Of a DNA stretch of 64,000 nucleotides, positions 38,601 through 47,199 are shown one piece after another (position 1 is the first letter of the stretch; each line of letters begins with the position of its first letter). A program made the position numbers and the translations under genes. The stretch lies in contig NZ_JAPEOZ010000001.1 in assembly GCF_026340655.1 (NCBI RefSeq), positions 7,006,001 to 7,070,000 of the forward strand. Reading direction: 5' to 3'. A model generated the notes under the pieces. It saw nothing but the letters and a program-made list of their open reading frames with translations. It ran no database searches and was not told the origin of the DNA. This stretch comes from Streptomyces sp. NBC_01275 (GTDB lineage: Bacteria > Actinomycetota > Actinomycetes > Streptomycetales > Streptomycetaceae).

Positions 38601-39325
38601 TCCCGCGGGCGTTGGAGCGGTTCGGGGACGGCGATCCCCAGCTGCCGCCGAGCGCGCTGTTCGCCGCCCTGACCACGCACCCCGAGCCGGTCCTGGAGGC
38701 CTTCCGGACCCGGCTGCGCCGCCCCGACGCGGACGCCGGCCGCATCCTGCGCACGCTCGCCGACGTCACCACGTCCCCGCTCGCCCGCCGGGTCGCCGCC
38801 CTCGTCGGGGAGGTGTCGGCGGACCGTCCGGAGACCGCAGGCGCCGTGGCCGGGTACGTCGACCGGCGCCTCGACCACGGCCCCGCCGCCCGCGCCGTCC
38901 TCCTTCCGCTGGTCACGGGCCTGCTGGACGGCGGCGGCCCGGAGCCCGTACGGGCCGCCCTGGCCGTCGTGCTGGCCGCGCCCGGCACGCCCGACTCCCG
39001 GCCGCTGCGCCGTGAACTGCTGGAGTTCCTGCTGGCGCACGAGCACGCCCCGGAGGTCCTGGACGCCGTCCTGCACGCGGCCGGGGAACGGACAGGGGAG
39101 GACCTGCGGGCCCTCGTCCACCGCACCGGCCTGCTCCTCGTCCGCACGCCGGACGGCGCGGCCCGCTTCGACCGCGGACTGGTCGACCTGGCCCGGCACG
39201 TCCCCGGGTTCGCCGCGCAGGTGGTGGACTGGCTCACGGACGCGCCGGGGGAGTGGGCGGCCGTGGTCGGCCCCAGCGCGCGCCGCATGATCGAGAACCT
39301 GGCGGGGGTGCGGGTGCCCGCCTGA
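35642..39325 (+). CDS. Trypsin-fold (inactive) plus NACHT/STAND-like NTPase protein with long helical C-terminus
   Basis: This 1227-aa protein has three visible parts. Residues 35-215 look like a trypsin-fold domain: GTGFAADHHGTVLTSHEAVDG with His67, ELDLALV with Asp100 and GGPVLDAATG at the active-site loop. The catalytic Ser position is Ala180 (GGGAAGGPV instead of GDSGGPV). Residues 270-294 form a Gly-Ser-Val/Phe repeat linker. Residues 320-560 look like a NACHT/STAND NTPase: Walker A GAPGSGRTT (324-332, Arg replacing the usual Lys), Walker B LLLLLDGPEE (416-425) and a sensor-type Arg in VVACRAEYW. The remaining 650 residues are Ala/Leu-rich helices resembling HEAT-type repeats. GGGGAGG precedes the ATG. 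It stands alone between truB and ribF. A sensor or scaffold role is inferred. Confidence 0.78.
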   Translation: MAGRDPRTGGGHRAPTEPTGVFPAHPDHPDAFHAQLDASLVRIRDLAGRPRGTGFAADHHGTVLTSHEAVDGLPRLVLYGAGDRSCVVTADAVTPLPELDLALVRTEGLGADPLPVTVRDHVETGTYVRLLAGCWREARVLAEATVTYTATDRFHLLDGALELAIGTAGRDALRLGGGAAGGPVLDAATGTVVAVLGTALQSDHRDVGFAVPLRPAAGPLAELLARNAATVPAYGADLNLAGVLELTATSVGSDGLPGALSGCLGRTDGGSFGSVGSVGSVGSVGSVGSFGSFGATVAPVERAVPAREFAAFATSPAAVLALVGAPGSGRTTELAALAARRNRGPRPQPTLWLRGADLRDEDASVADAARRALVRAGRIVAAGAPGSTGASGGSGVLGDIGVERLARLARAEGRPLLLLLDGPEEMPPVLAHRLSEWTDGTVEWLRESGARLVVACRAEYWERAGAEFPPGTLYGTAQGGEEARDALPPCVPLGDLTPDEAREVRARHAVPDTALAAADARHPLTLRLLSEIRAALPDAPPAAAPVDRDDVLSAYLDLMCLRVAVRLAAENGLRGAAVRRLAAKVSGQVHEAARRSLGPGQGELDRESFEAVFPWGPAPARLGGGTGWASAVLTEGLLVPAGDGYRFAHEELADWIQGVHLDLDEALRALVHRRRTPDDRPSLPVPHHRIGPVVQALLLLARQHGTPQLAERLRELAHALDADPGSWWAARLLAETLLRVPDATPYTDVLRILADRIVGGGAGAEETGGRAEAGGRAEFGHAFWTRLVLAPAARLDLLRRLVLADAAPGDAGDAGHAGDAGHAGAAPPRYLDAVARLLAADPTAVQPQLVRWFDDERALPATPHATVATAAQALLHTHRHRALDDLAEVLVDRTHRRADELLAVLAEEEPSALCRAVDRWARDERPYRRVAAMDYGLRAAPHVTTDADRRLLRYAALALLARPADDALHGGALALLVRDPRSRDRHLPRALERFGDGDPQLPPSALFAALTTHPEPVLEAFRTRLRRPDADAGRILRTLADVTTSPLARRVAALVGEVSADRPETAGAVAGYVDRRLDHGPAARAVLLPLVTGLLDGGGPEPVRAALAVVLAAPGTPDSRPLRRELLEFLLAHEHAPEVLDAVLHAAGERTGEDLRALVHRTGLLLVRTPDGAARFDRGLVDLARHVPGFAAQVVDWLTDAPGEWAAVVGPSARRMIENLAGVRVPA
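36458..36523. repeat. In-frame 9-bp minisatellite in the STAND-type gene
   Basis: About seven units of the GGTTCCGTC type code for repeated Gly-Ser-Val, the last two Gly-Ser-Phe. The unit is a multiple of three, so length changes keep the frame. It forms the linker between the protease-like and NTPase domains. A second in-frame repeat (GCGGGCGATGCGGGCCAT type, Gly-Asp-Ala-Gly-His-Ala) lies at about 38068-38115. Confidence 0.85.
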
Positions 39326-39443
39326 CCGTGCATCGGGTCACACCCCCATGCCGATGCGGGCCGGGAGCACCCGGCATGGCACTCTTAGAGCTGCGTAAGA
39401 GGCAAGGAAACATACGGACACGGGTTCGAGGAGAGCGGTCACA

Positions 39444-40388
39444 GTGCAGCGCTGGCGTGGCTTGGAGGACATCCCCGAGGACTGGGGACGCAGCGTCGTC
39501 ACCATCGGCTCCTACGACGGGGTCCACCGCGGGCACCAGCTGATCATCCGGCACGCCGTGGACCGCGCCCGCGAGCTGGGCGTCCCCGCCGTCGTCGTCA
39601 CCTTCGACCCCCACCCCAGCGAGGTCGTCCGCCCCGGCAGCCACCCGCCGCTGCTCGCCCCGCACCACCGCCGCGCCGAACTGATGGCGGAGCTCGGCGT
39701 CGACGCGCAGCTGATCCTCCCCTTCACGCAGGAGTTCTCCAAGCTGTCCCCGGCGGACTTCGTGGTCAAGGTCCTGGTCGACAAGCTGCACGCCAAGGCG
39801 GTCGTCGAGGGCCCCAACTTCCGCTTCGGCCACAAGGCCGCGGGCAACGTCGACTTCCTCACCGAGCAGGGCAAGGTCTACGACTTCGAGGTCGAGGTCG
39901 TCGACCTGGTGCTGTGCGGCGAGGCGGGCGGCGGCCAGCCGTTCTCCTCGACCCTGACCCGACGCCTCGTCGGCGAGGGCGACGTGGCGGGCGCCGCGGA
40001 GATCCTCGGCCGGCCGCACCGTGTCGAGGGCGTCGTGGTGCGCGGGGCGCAGCGGGGGCGGGAACTCGGCTTCCCCACGGCGAACGTGGAGACGCTGCCG
40101 CACACCGCGATCCCGGCCGACGGCGTCTACGCCGGCTGGCTGCACGCGGACGGCGAGGCCATGCCGGCCGCGATCTCCGTCGGCACGAACCCGCAGTTCG
40201 ACGGCACCGAGCGCACGGTGGAGGCGTACGCCATCGACCGCGTCGGCCTCGACCTGTACGGCCTGCACGTCGCCGTCGACTTCCTCGCCTTCGTGCGCGG
40301 CCAGGCGAAGTTCGACTCGCTGGAGGGTCTGCTGGAGCAGATGGCGGTGGACGTGCAGCGCTGCCGGGAGCTGGTGGCGGCGGAGTAG
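39444..40388 (+). CDS. ribF: Bifunctional riboflavin kinase / FAD synthetase
   Basis: This 314-aa enzyme makes FMN and FAD. The N-terminal adenylyltransferase domain has GSYDGVHRGHQLII and VVTFDPHPSEVV with NFRFGHKA. The C-terminal kinase domain has the VVVRGAQRGRELGFPTANV motif and the conserved TNPQFDG block. The GTG at 39444 has GAGGAG upstream (TTCGAGGAGAGCGG). It converges on the EspI-like gene across a very strong hairpin. Confidence 0.96.
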   Translation: MQRWRGLEDIPEDWGRSVVTIGSYDGVHRGHQLIIRHAVDRARELGVPAVVVTFDPHPSEVVRPGSHPPLLAPHHRRAELMAELGVDAQLILPFTQEFSKLSPADFVVKVLVDKLHAKAVVEGPNFRFGHKAAGNVDFLTEQGKVYDFEVEVVDLVLCGEAGGGQPFSSTLTRRLVGEGDVAGAAEILGRPHRVEGVVVRGAQRGRELGFPTANVETLPHTAIPADGVYAGWLHADGEAMPAAISVGTNPQFDGTERTVEAYAIDRVGLDLYGLHVAVDFLAFVRGQAKFDSLEGLLEQMAVDVQRCRELVAAE

Positions 40389-40426
40389 CCGACCTGTTCC
40401 ACGGCTGTTTCTGCGTCTGTTCCCAC

Positions 40427-40478
40427 GACGAACGAAGGGCGGCCGGTGTCCTCGGACACCGGCCGCCCTTCGTTCGTC
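40427..40478. terminator. 24-bp perfect bidirectional hairpin between ribF and the EspI-like gene
   Basis: The arms 40427-40450 and 40455-40478 are perfect complements across a CTCG loop. It is 38 bp after the ribF stop and 16 bp after the opposite stop, so it can serve both convergent genes. Confidence 0.9.
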
Positions 40479-40494
40479 TACTGCCGCTACTGCC

Positions 40495-43400
40495 TCACTG
40501 CTGCGGGGGCTGCGGCTGGTGGGGGTAGCCGTAGCCCGCGGGGGGCTGCGGGGGGTACGGCTGGCCGGGCTGCGGAGGCTGGGGATGCTGTTGCGGGTAC
40601 GGCTGGCCCGGTTGGGGCTGCGGCGGGTACGGCTGGCCCGGGATCTGCTGACCGGGGTAGGGCTGTCCCGGCGTGGGCTGTCCGGGCATGGAGTGGCCCG
40701 GCATGGGCGGGGAGGCCACCGGCGGCGGGTTGCCGTCGTTGGTCCACAGGCCGTGCATCTGCTGGTGCCGGACGAAGTCCTCCGCGACCATCGCCGCGAG
40801 GTTGAAGTAGGACTCCCGCACCTTCGGCCGCATCATGTCGAGGTCGACCTCGGCGCCGGCCGCCAGATGCTCGTCGAACGGTACGACGACGACGCCCCTG
40901 CAGCGGGTCTCGAAGTGCGACACGATGTCCTCGACCTTGATCATCTTGCCGGTCTCGCGGACCCCGGAGATGACGGTGATGGACCGAGAGACGAGTTCGG
41001 CGTACCCGTGCGCCGACAGCCAGTCCAACGTCGTGCTGGCACTGCTCGCACCGTCCACCGACGGCGTGGAGATGATGATGAGCTGGTCGGCGAGGTCGAG
41101 CACCCCGCGCATCGCGCTGTACAGCAGGCCGGTGCCCGAGTCGGTGAGGATGATCGGGTACTGCTTGCCGAGGACGTCGATCGCGCGCCGGTAGTCCTCG
41201 TCGTTGAAGGTCGTGGACACGGCCGGGTCGACGTCGTTGGCGATGATCTCCAGACCCGAGGGCGCCTGCGAGGTGAACCGCCGGATGTCCATGTACGAGT
41301 TGAGGTACGGGATCGCCCCGACGAGGTCGCGGATGGTGGCCCCGGTCTCGCGCCGCACCCGGCGGCCGAGCGTGCCGGCGTCCGGGTTGGCGTCGATCGC
41401 GAGGATCTTGTCCTGCCGCTCGCTGGCGAGGGTGGAGCCGAGCGCGGTGGTGGTCGTGGTCTTGCCCACACCGCCCTTGAGGCTGATGACGGCGATGCGG
41501 TAGCAGGACAGCACCGGCGTCCGGATCAGCTCGAGCTTGCGCTGCCGCTCGGCCTCCTCCTTCTTTCCGCCGATCTTGAAGCGGGAGGAGCCTGCGCCCG
41601 GTCGGCCGCTCTTCGCCTTCTGCTTCTTGTTGTTCAGCAGCCGGTCGGAGGACAGCTCCACGGCAGCGGTGTAACCCAGCGGCGCGGCACCGGGGTTGAC
41701 CGGCTGCCGATGGTCGTGCTGGATCGGCTGCGGCCAAGCGGCTCCGGCCCGGGGGTCGAGGGGCTGCTGGGGAGGCTGCGGGGCCTGAGGGAGCTGGTAA
41801 GCGTCAGGGGCGGGGGGTTGGGGGGCTTGCGGAGCGGCCGGAGCGGTTCCCTGCGGGGGTTGGAGGGGGAAGCCCTGGGGCGCGTTCAGGGGTGCGTTCT
41901 GCGGGGGGCCCTGGGGGAATCCCTGAGGGGCGCCCTGGGGACCGCCCTGCGGGCCGGCCGTCGGGGGCTGCGCGTCCGCTTGCGGCGGGATGCCGGGGTG
42001 GGCGGGGTACGGCTGGGGGGCGTGCGGTGCGTGGGGCACTTGCGGCGCCGGGGGCTGGGGGAAGCCGTAGCCGCCGGGGGCGGCCGGAGGCGTGGGCGCG
42101 GACGGCTGCGGGAAACCGTAGCCGGGCTGGCCGTGGGGGGCAGGGGGCTGGGACTGCGGCGGCTGGGGCTGGGGTTGGGGCTGCGGGAAGCCGTAGCCCG
42201 GCTGCTGGGCGGGGGGTTGCTGCGCTGCCGCCGGTTCCGGGGCGGGTGGCTGGGGGAAGCCGTAGCCGGGCTGCGGCGCCGGCGGGGCGGGCTCCGGGGC
42301 CTGCTGGTTCTGCTGGTTCCAGGCCGGTGGCGCAGGCGGGGCCGCCTGCGGCTGGGCCGGCCACTGGGCGGCAGGAGCGGGCGCGGCGGGCTGATACGAC
42401 GGCGGCAGCGGGGGCAGTTCGCCCGGCGAGGCGGGCGGGGGAGTCCAGGCGGGCGGCGCGGCGGGGACGACGTCCTGGGGCGCGCTGTCCTGAGGCTCGG
42501 GGGCCTCCGCGTCCGCGGGGACGGCGTCCTGAGGCTCGGGGACGGCGACGGGGACGGCGTCGGAGGGAACGGCATCCGAGGGAGCGGCGTCCGAGGGGCT
42601 GGATGTGTCTGTGGGGACGGCGTCCGACGGTTCGTCGGTGACGGAGTCGTCCTGCGGCACGGCGTCCTCGACGGCGACGGCGTCCTGGACGACGGCAGCA
42701 CCCCCGGGCTCCGCGTCCGTCACGGCCTCGGCGTCCTGAGGCGCGGCGGCCTCGGACACGACCTCGGCGGGCCCAGCGGCGTCGACCTCGTCGGCCGTAC
42801 CGTCGATCGCGGGCTCGGCCTCCACATCGACATCCGCCGCCGAGTCCGCGGCGGCCTCGCTCGCACCCGAGTCCGCCTCAGGCACGGCCTGCGAACCGTC
42901 CGCTGCGACCTCCGAGGCCTCAGCGGGCCCGTCGGCAGAGCCGTCGCCGTCCTCGGCCTCCACCGAAGCGGCGTGCTCCGCGATCTCCCGCTTGAGGGCG
43001 ACCGCCGAGAAACGCATCGTGGCGCCGCTCTCCAGGTCCCCGTTGCCCGAACCGTCCTCCTCGGCGGCCTGCGGCCCCTGGGGCTCGAACCCGCCGTCCG
43101 TCGGAAGTCCGGGCACGGCGACCGGCTCCCCGACGGGGGGAGCGGCAGGCGCGGAGGGCGGTACGGAGGGCGGTACGGGGGGCGCGAACGGCAGCCCGAG
43201 CCCCTGGCCCGGCGGCGTGAACGGCACACCCGGAGCCGGAGCCGGACCCGGGGCAGGAGGCACAGGCGGTGCGAACGGCGCCCCAGGCCCGGCGGCGGGC
43301 ACGGGCGGCGCGAACGGCAGTCCCTGGACCCCCGGGACCGGTGGAGCCGGCGGCGCGGGCGGGGCGAACGGAGCCTCCGGCGTGCCCGGCGCGCCAGGCA

Positions 43401-43590
43401 CCGCAGGGTTCGCGTCCGCAGCCCCCGTCGGGCCTCCCGCCGTACCCCCGCCCGCGTTCTGCGTGTACCAGGCGGGCGGTGCGTAGTCGATGGTGAACTC
43501 GCCCGTCGTCTCGATGGCGGACTCCGCGTCGGGCTGGTCATCGCCGGGTGTGGCCCAGCCCCCGCGGTTCCCGTCCCGATCGCTGCTCAC
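40495..43590 (-). CDS. EspI-like ParA-type ATPase with long disordered N-terminus (type VII secretion associated)
   Basis: This 1031-aa protein has about 690 residues of Pro/Ala/Glu/Gln-rich low complexity, then a ParA/MinD-type ATPase domain. The deviant Walker A is [18 protein letters not shown] (Lys about residue 710), followed by [50 protein letters not shown] and [15 protein letters not shown]. The tail is a Pro/Gln/Tyr-rich repeat. Plan and sequence blocks match EspI of the mycobacterial ESX-1 locus. It starts with GTG after AGGAGGAACT, an ideal ribosome site, and is fully open, so it seems functional. Its ESX neighbours in this window are broken or absent, so it may be an orphan or have a separate role. 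Confidence 0.82.
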   Translation of the reverse strand: MSSDRDGNRGGWATPGDDQPDAESAIETTGEFTIDYAPPAWYTQNAGGGTAGGPTGAADANPAVPGAPGTPEAPFAPPAPPAPPVPGVQGLPFAPPVPAAGPGAPFAPPVPPAPGPAPAPGVPFTPPGQGLGLPFAPPVPPSVPPSAPAAPPVGEPVAVPGLPTDGGFEPQGPQAAEEDGSGNGDLESGATMRFSAVALKREIAEHAASVEAEDGDGSADGPAEASEVAADGSQAVPEADSGASEAAADSAADVDVEAEPAIDGTADEVDAAGPAEVVSEAAAPQDAEAVTDAEPGGAAVVQDAVAVEDAVPQDDSVTDEPSDAVPTDTSSPSDAAPSDAVPSDAVPVAVPEPQDAVPADAEAPEPQDSAPQDVVPAAPPAWTPPPASPGELPPLPPSYQPAAPAPAAQWPAQPQAAPPAPPAWNQQNQQAPEPAPPAPQPGYGFPQPPAPEPAAAQQPPAQQPGYGFPQPQPQPQPPQSQPPAPHGQPGYGFPQPSAPTPPAAPGGYGFPQPPAPQVPHAPHAPQPYPAHPGIPPQADAQPPTAGPQGGPQGAPQGFPQGPPQNAPLNAPQGFPLQPPQGTAPAAPQAPQPPAPDAYQLPQAPQPPQQPLDPRAGAAWPQPIQHDHRQPVNPGAAPLGYTAAVELSSDRLLNNKKQKAKSGRPGAGSSRFKIGGKKEEAERQRKLELIRTPVLSCYRIAVISLKGGVGKTTTTTALGSTLASERQDKILAIDANPDAGTLGRRVRRETGATIRDLVGAIPYLNSYMDIRRFTSQAPSGLEIIANDVDPAVSTTFNDEDYRRAIDVLGKQYPIILTDSGTGLLYSAMRGVLDLADQLIIISTPSVDGASSASTTLDWLSAHGYAELVSRSITVISGVRETGKMIKVEDIVSHFETRCRGVVVVPFDEHLAAGAEVDLDMMRPKVRESYFNLAAMVAEDFVRHQQMHGLWTNDGNPPPVASPPMPGHSMPGQPTPGQPYPGQQIPGQPYPPQPQPGQPYPQQHPQPPQPGQPYPPQPPAGYGYPHQPQPPQQ

Positions 43591-44008
43591 AGTTCCTCCT
43601 GATGTGGTCGAGCACCCTCATGCCGTGCCGGGGCGACCGTTTTCTTGTCGTCCGAAGTGGTTCGAGGCGGTCTGAGGTCGTCCGATGCGTCGGCCCTCCC
43701 CCGGAGACGTCGACGCCCACCCCAAGGCTTTTTTCGGCGTCGCGTCCCGCACCAGCCTAATCATCGGACGCCCCGCCTCGGCAGGCCCGCCCACCCCTCA
43801 GAACCAGTCCACCACGTCACCAACTCCCCGATGGGGGAGCCCGAGTTCATCACGTCACCCAACAAACCGGCCAAAACGTCCGAAGTGCCGCGCAGGGACG
43901 GCGAAGAAGCTGTCACCAAGCCGTCACCAAACCGCCTGACAGCTGTTCGGCGTCCGCCTCAGTCCGCCTCAGTCCGCCTCAGTCCGCCTCAGTCCGCCTC
44001 AGTCCGCC
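43591..44008. other. Non-coding gap with a 10-bp tandem array
   Basis: This 418-bp gap between the EspI-like start and the end of a broken gene has no credible gene. At 43951-44018 it holds seven to eight copies of AGTCCGCCTC. The array runs into the stop region of the pseudogene, so TGA is repeated. The rest is less GC-skewed and carries the EspI-like upstream region. Confidence 0.8.
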
Positions 44009-44744
44009 TCAGTCCGCCCAGTCCACTCGGTCCATCCGCCGAGGCGTGCCCAGCAACCCGATCTCCGCATCCGTGGGCTGCGTCCTCACATGCTGCCGGT
44101 CGCGGTCGGCGCACCACAGGGTGAGGCCGTCGACGAGCGTGGGCAGTGCCTCCACATCCCCCTGGGGGAGCGTCAACATCCGGCTCAATTCCCCGGCTTC
44201 GTCCGGCGTGATCCGCTGCACGCCGACGAGCCGGGCCTGTCGCAGCAACCGCGGGGCGGTCGGACTGCGACACGGCAGCAGCGCCGGCACGGACTGCCAG
44301 GACCCGGAGGCGACGTCGAGGCGGGCGAGTGCCGCGCTGACGTGCCGCGCTGACGTGCCGCGCTGACGTGCCGCGCCGACGTGCCGCGCTGACGTGCCGC
44401 GCCGACGTGCCGCGCCGATGTGCCGGGCCGCGCCCAGGACGTCGTGTGCCGGGCGGGCAGCGGCGCCAACTGCCGGCGACCACCTCGGCCGACTCGTAGG
44501 ACAGCACGTCGGCCGTCTCCTCGTATTCCGCCCGATGTTCCGATTCCAGCCGCAACGCACCAGGCTGTACGACGGGGGAGAGGTCGCCGTCGGTCCCGGT
44601 GGGCTCGCCGGGGGCATCTCGAGGAGGAGTCCGGGGGAGCGAGACGCCGCTGATCGTGAGGAAGCCGGCGTTGGAGCGCGCCCGCCGTCAGCGGTTCCCG
44701 CTGTTCCACGGGACCGGCACGAGAGGGTAAGTACCGTCCGCCAC
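44009..44744 (-). pseudogene. Broken gene of the ESX region, interrupted by a stop and a 13-bp frame-shifting array
   Basis: Coding-like sequence runs from a GTG at 44744 (MADGTYPLVPVPWNSGNR), meets an in-frame TGA at 44688-44690, continues in the same frame through ALRLESEHRAEYEETADVL and SYESAEVVAGSW, then enters a tandem array at 44331-44421. After it, the good codon pattern is in another frame (LDVASGSWQSVPALLP, ITPDEAGELSRMLTLPQGDVEALPTL, to MDRVDWAD and TGA at 44009). The frame difference is one base, exactly what loss of one 13-bp unit would correct. The product is not recognised. Its place next to the EspI-like and eccD remnants suggests a former ESX-locus gene. Confidence 0.65.
44331..44421. 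repeat. Seven-copy 13-bp tandem array inside the broken gene
   Basis: Seven units of GCCGCGCTGACGT (variants with CCGACGT and CCGATGT) lie head to tail. Thirteen is not a multiple of three, so each gain or loss shifts the reading frame of the minus-strand gene by one base. Confidence 0.92.
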
Positions 44745-44910
44745 CCCGTGTCACGGGGCCGCGGGCCGCCGCGCGATCCTACTGACTGCTCGTGCGACGA
44801 ACGGGCGGTAGGGTGCCGGATGTTCGCGTGAGCACACGCTAACAGGGCAGAAGCAGCCGGGATGTTCCGGGCGATTCCGGAGCGGACACGGGACCTTCAC
44901 ACCGCCGACG

Positions 44911-44958
44911 CGGAAGCATCGCGAGCGGAAGCATCGCGAGCGGAAGCATCGCGAGCGG
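44911..44958. repeat. Three-copy 15-bp tandem repeat upstream of the eccD remnant
   Basis: Three exact copies of CGGAAGCATCGCGAG are followed by a decayed fourth (CGGATGCGTGATGGG). They lie in the 265-bp gap between the broken gene and the eccD remnant, which otherwise shows no gene. Confidence 0.9.
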
Positions 44959-45009
44959 ATGCGTGATGGGCGGAAGCAGCACTGAAGCATCACTGAGGGG
45001 GAGCAGCAG

Positions 45010-45494
45010 GTGAGCATCACGGCCTCCGCGGCAGCCACCGGAGGAGGGCGCGCGACGGGCGTCGCCGCAGCGGGGACGGGCCTCGGCTTCTGCCGGGTCA
45101 CGATCGTCGCGCCCGACAGCCGGATCGACGTGGCTCTGTCCGACGACATCCCGGTCGTCGACCTCTCCCCGGAGATCCTCCGGCCCGCCCGGCAGACCCC
45201 TGCCGAGGGCGACCCGGTCGGCTACCACCTCGTACACCGGGACGGAGCCGTCCTCGACGGCGACCTCCGCACCCTGCGCCCCTCCCCGAGTCGCCGCCGC
45301 CCGCCGTCCAGGACGACGTGTCCGAGGCGGTCGCCGCGGCCGTGACCCGCGGGCACACCCTGTGGTGCGGCGACCTCCTGGGACGGTTCACGGAGATCGC
45401 CGAGAGCTTCGTCCCGGTGACCCTGCCGACCCTGGTGCCGTCGGCCCTGGCCGTCTTCGACGTGTACACGGCCGCCCGGTCGATGACCGGCTGA
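45010..45494 (+). pseudogene. eccD: eccD pseudogene (type VII secretion membrane protein), frameshifted and internally deleted
   Basis: The first 90 codons from the GTG at 45010 encode the EccD ubiquitin-like domain: CRVTIVAPDSRIDVALSDDI, DLSPEILRPARQTPAEGDPV and GYHLVHRDGAVLDG. Near 45285-45310 the frame is lost. The adjacent frame then reads VQDDVSEAVAAAVTRGHTLW, the next conserved EccD block, and jumps to IAESFVPVTLPTLVPSALAV and a TGA at 45492, probably the last membrane helix. About eleven membrane helices are therefore missing, and the remains span 485 bp where a full gene needs about 1.4 kb. A GAGGGGGAG ribosome site is still present. It cannot make a secretion channel. Confidence 0.82.
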
Positions 45495-45543
45495 CCCGCC
45501 CGCCCACTGCGACGCCGACAGCCAACGGAAAGGAACGTCGAGC

Positions 45544-47190
45544 GTGAGCTTCGGCCCACCCCCCTCCCTCTACACCCAGTCGACCGTGACCGCGGAGGCC
45601 CTCCAGCGCACGCGCCGCCGCAAGTGGGCGGTCGGCCTGCTCGCGCTCGTCCTCGTCGCGGCGCTCGGCGTCGGCGGCTGGCTGCTCCGTTCCGGCGCCG
45701 ACGACGGCACGAAGACCTCGGACCAGCCGGTCGCCGCCGGCCAGGGACGCCTCGACGTCCGGGAGTCGGTCGAGGAGCCGCCCGCGAGCACCGTGGGCAA
45801 GATGGCCTTCCGTTTCTCCGTGGACGACATGGGCCCCGGCGAGCACTTCGAGCTGCCGGGCATGTGGGCCACGGACAAGATCCTCGCCAAGGGCATCAAC
45901 AAGACCGTCGTCGGCCTCACCGTCGGCACCGACGCCTCCCCCGGCGACGAGAAGTGGAAGCTCCCCCTCGACGGCCCGATCTGCGGCTACACCCGCCATG
46001 TCACCGGCGACAACCGCACGGCCGTCCTCTTCCGGGCGAACGACCGCGGCGGCGCCTACTGCAACCACGTGGCCTTCTTCGACCTCGACGACGGCCGCGA
46101 GGTCTGGGAGGGCGACTTCCCCTACTCCCAGTACGGCGACGACCCGGGCATGGCCACCGGCGGCGACGACCAGGACGCCCCGAGCGTGACCCTGACCCAC
46201 GGCACGGTCGTCGTGACCTGGGGCGGCGGCACCGACGCGTACAGCATGGACACGGGCAAGCGCCGCTGGCGTACGACGTCGACCGGCGCCTGCCAGGACA
46301 TGGGCGCGGCCGGCGGAGGCGCGCTCATCGTCCGCCAGCAGTGCTGGAACGACGACGAGAGCCTCCCCGTCGACTCGCTGGAGCGCGTCGCCTACAAGGC
46401 CCGCAAGATCGACCCGAACACCGGCGACGTCCTGTGGACCTACTCCGCCGCGAAGGGCATCCGGGACCTCGACATCCCCTCCGCCGAACCGGCCGTCCTC
46501 GCCGTCCAGGCCGGCGAGATCGGCATCTCCGAACTGCTCTCCCTCGACGCCGAGGGCGCCGACCGGGCGACGATCCGCCTCCAGAACGGCACCTACGTGG
46601 GGGAGTGCTCGACGTACGACGACTACCTCGTCGTAGACGACTGCCCGACCATCGCCGTCGGCGCCGACCAGGTCTTCCTTCGCAGCAAGGAGACGGGTGA
46701 CAAGGCCGACGCCAACTGGATCGTCGGCTTCGAGCTGGCCACCGGCAACACCACCAAGAAGTTCGACTCCGGCCCGGGCTCGCTGCTGTACCCGGTGCGG
46801 ATGAGCGGCGGCCGGCTCCTCGCCCTGCGCGAGAGCGACGACCACATCGCGCCCACGGCGCTCGTCGGCCTGGACCCGAAGACGGGGAAGGAGACCCCGT
46901 ACTTCTACTTCAACCTGCCGGCCGAGGCCGAGACGATGACCATGACGGAGTACAACGACATCCTCGTCCAGGACGGGCGCGTCTTCTTCGGCAGGAAGAA
47001 GGTCGACGGCCCCACCGCCGACGAGCCGAAGTGGATCTACCTGGTCCTCGGCATCGAGAGCACCGGGAGCACGGGGAGCGCCGGGAGCACGGAGAACGCG
47101 CGGAACGGCGAGAACACGGAGAGCACGGGGAACGGCAAGAGCACGGAGAACGCGGGGAACGGCGAGAGCGGCGCGTCGCGCACGCCGTGA
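45544..47190 (+). CDS. Membrane-anchored PQQ-like beta-propeller protein
   Basis: This 548-aa protein has a short cytoplasmic N-terminus, one membrane helix at about residues 28-48 (WAVGLLALVLVAALGVGGWLL) and an outer domain with repeated blade motifs (YSMDTGKRRWRTT, KIDPNTGDVLWTYS, LDPKTGKETPYF) of the PQQ-binding-like propeller type. The C-terminal 40 residues are a Gly/Ser/Asn/Glu repeat (GSTGSAGSTENARNGENTES) with decayed 15-bp repeats in the DNA. Such proteins occur beside Streptomyces ESX genes, and it follows the eccD remnant by 49 bp. The frame is intact and GGAAAGGAA precedes the GTG start. Ligand is unknown. Confidence 0.78.
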   Translation: MSFGPPPSLYTQSTVTAEALQRTRRRKWAVGLLALVLVAALGVGGWLLRSGADDGTKTSDQPVAAGQGRLDVRESVEEPPASTVGKMAFRFSVDDMGPGEHFELPGMWATDKILAKGINKTVVGLTVGTDASPGDEKWKLPLDGPICGYTRHVTGDNRTAVLFRANDRGGAYCNHVAFFDLDDGREVWEGDFPYSQYGDDPGMATGGDDQDAPSVTLTHGTVVVTWGGGTDAYSMDTGKRRWRTTSTGACQDMGAAGGGALIVRQQCWNDDESLPVDSLERVAYKARKIDPNTGDVLWTYSAAKGIRDLDIPSAEPAVLAVQAGEIGISELLSLDAEGADRATIRLQNGTYVGECSTYDDYLVVDDCPTIAVGADQVFLRSKETGDKADANWIVGFELATGNTTKKFDSGPGSLLYPVRMSGGRLLALRESDDHIAPTALVGLDPKTGKETPYFYFNLPAEAETMTMTEYNDILVQDGRVFFGRKKVDGPTADEPKWIYLVLGIESTGSTGSAGSTENARNGENTESTGNGKSTENAGNGESGASRTP

Positions 47191-47199
47191 CCGCTGCAC

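Noticed and set aside
35585..39199. A 1204-codon minus-strand frame opposite the STAND-type gene
   Set aside because: No motif, no start signal; the plus strand carries Walker and protease-like motifs.
40021..43602. A 1193-codon plus-strand frame opposite the EspI-like gene
   Set aside because: It begins inside ribF in another frame and is Arg/Gly-rich; the minus-strand gene has Walker motifs and an ideal ribosome site.
43951..44421. Possible CRISPR array
   Set aside because: The 10-bp and 13-bp units are directly adjacent without spacers and no cas genes are near.
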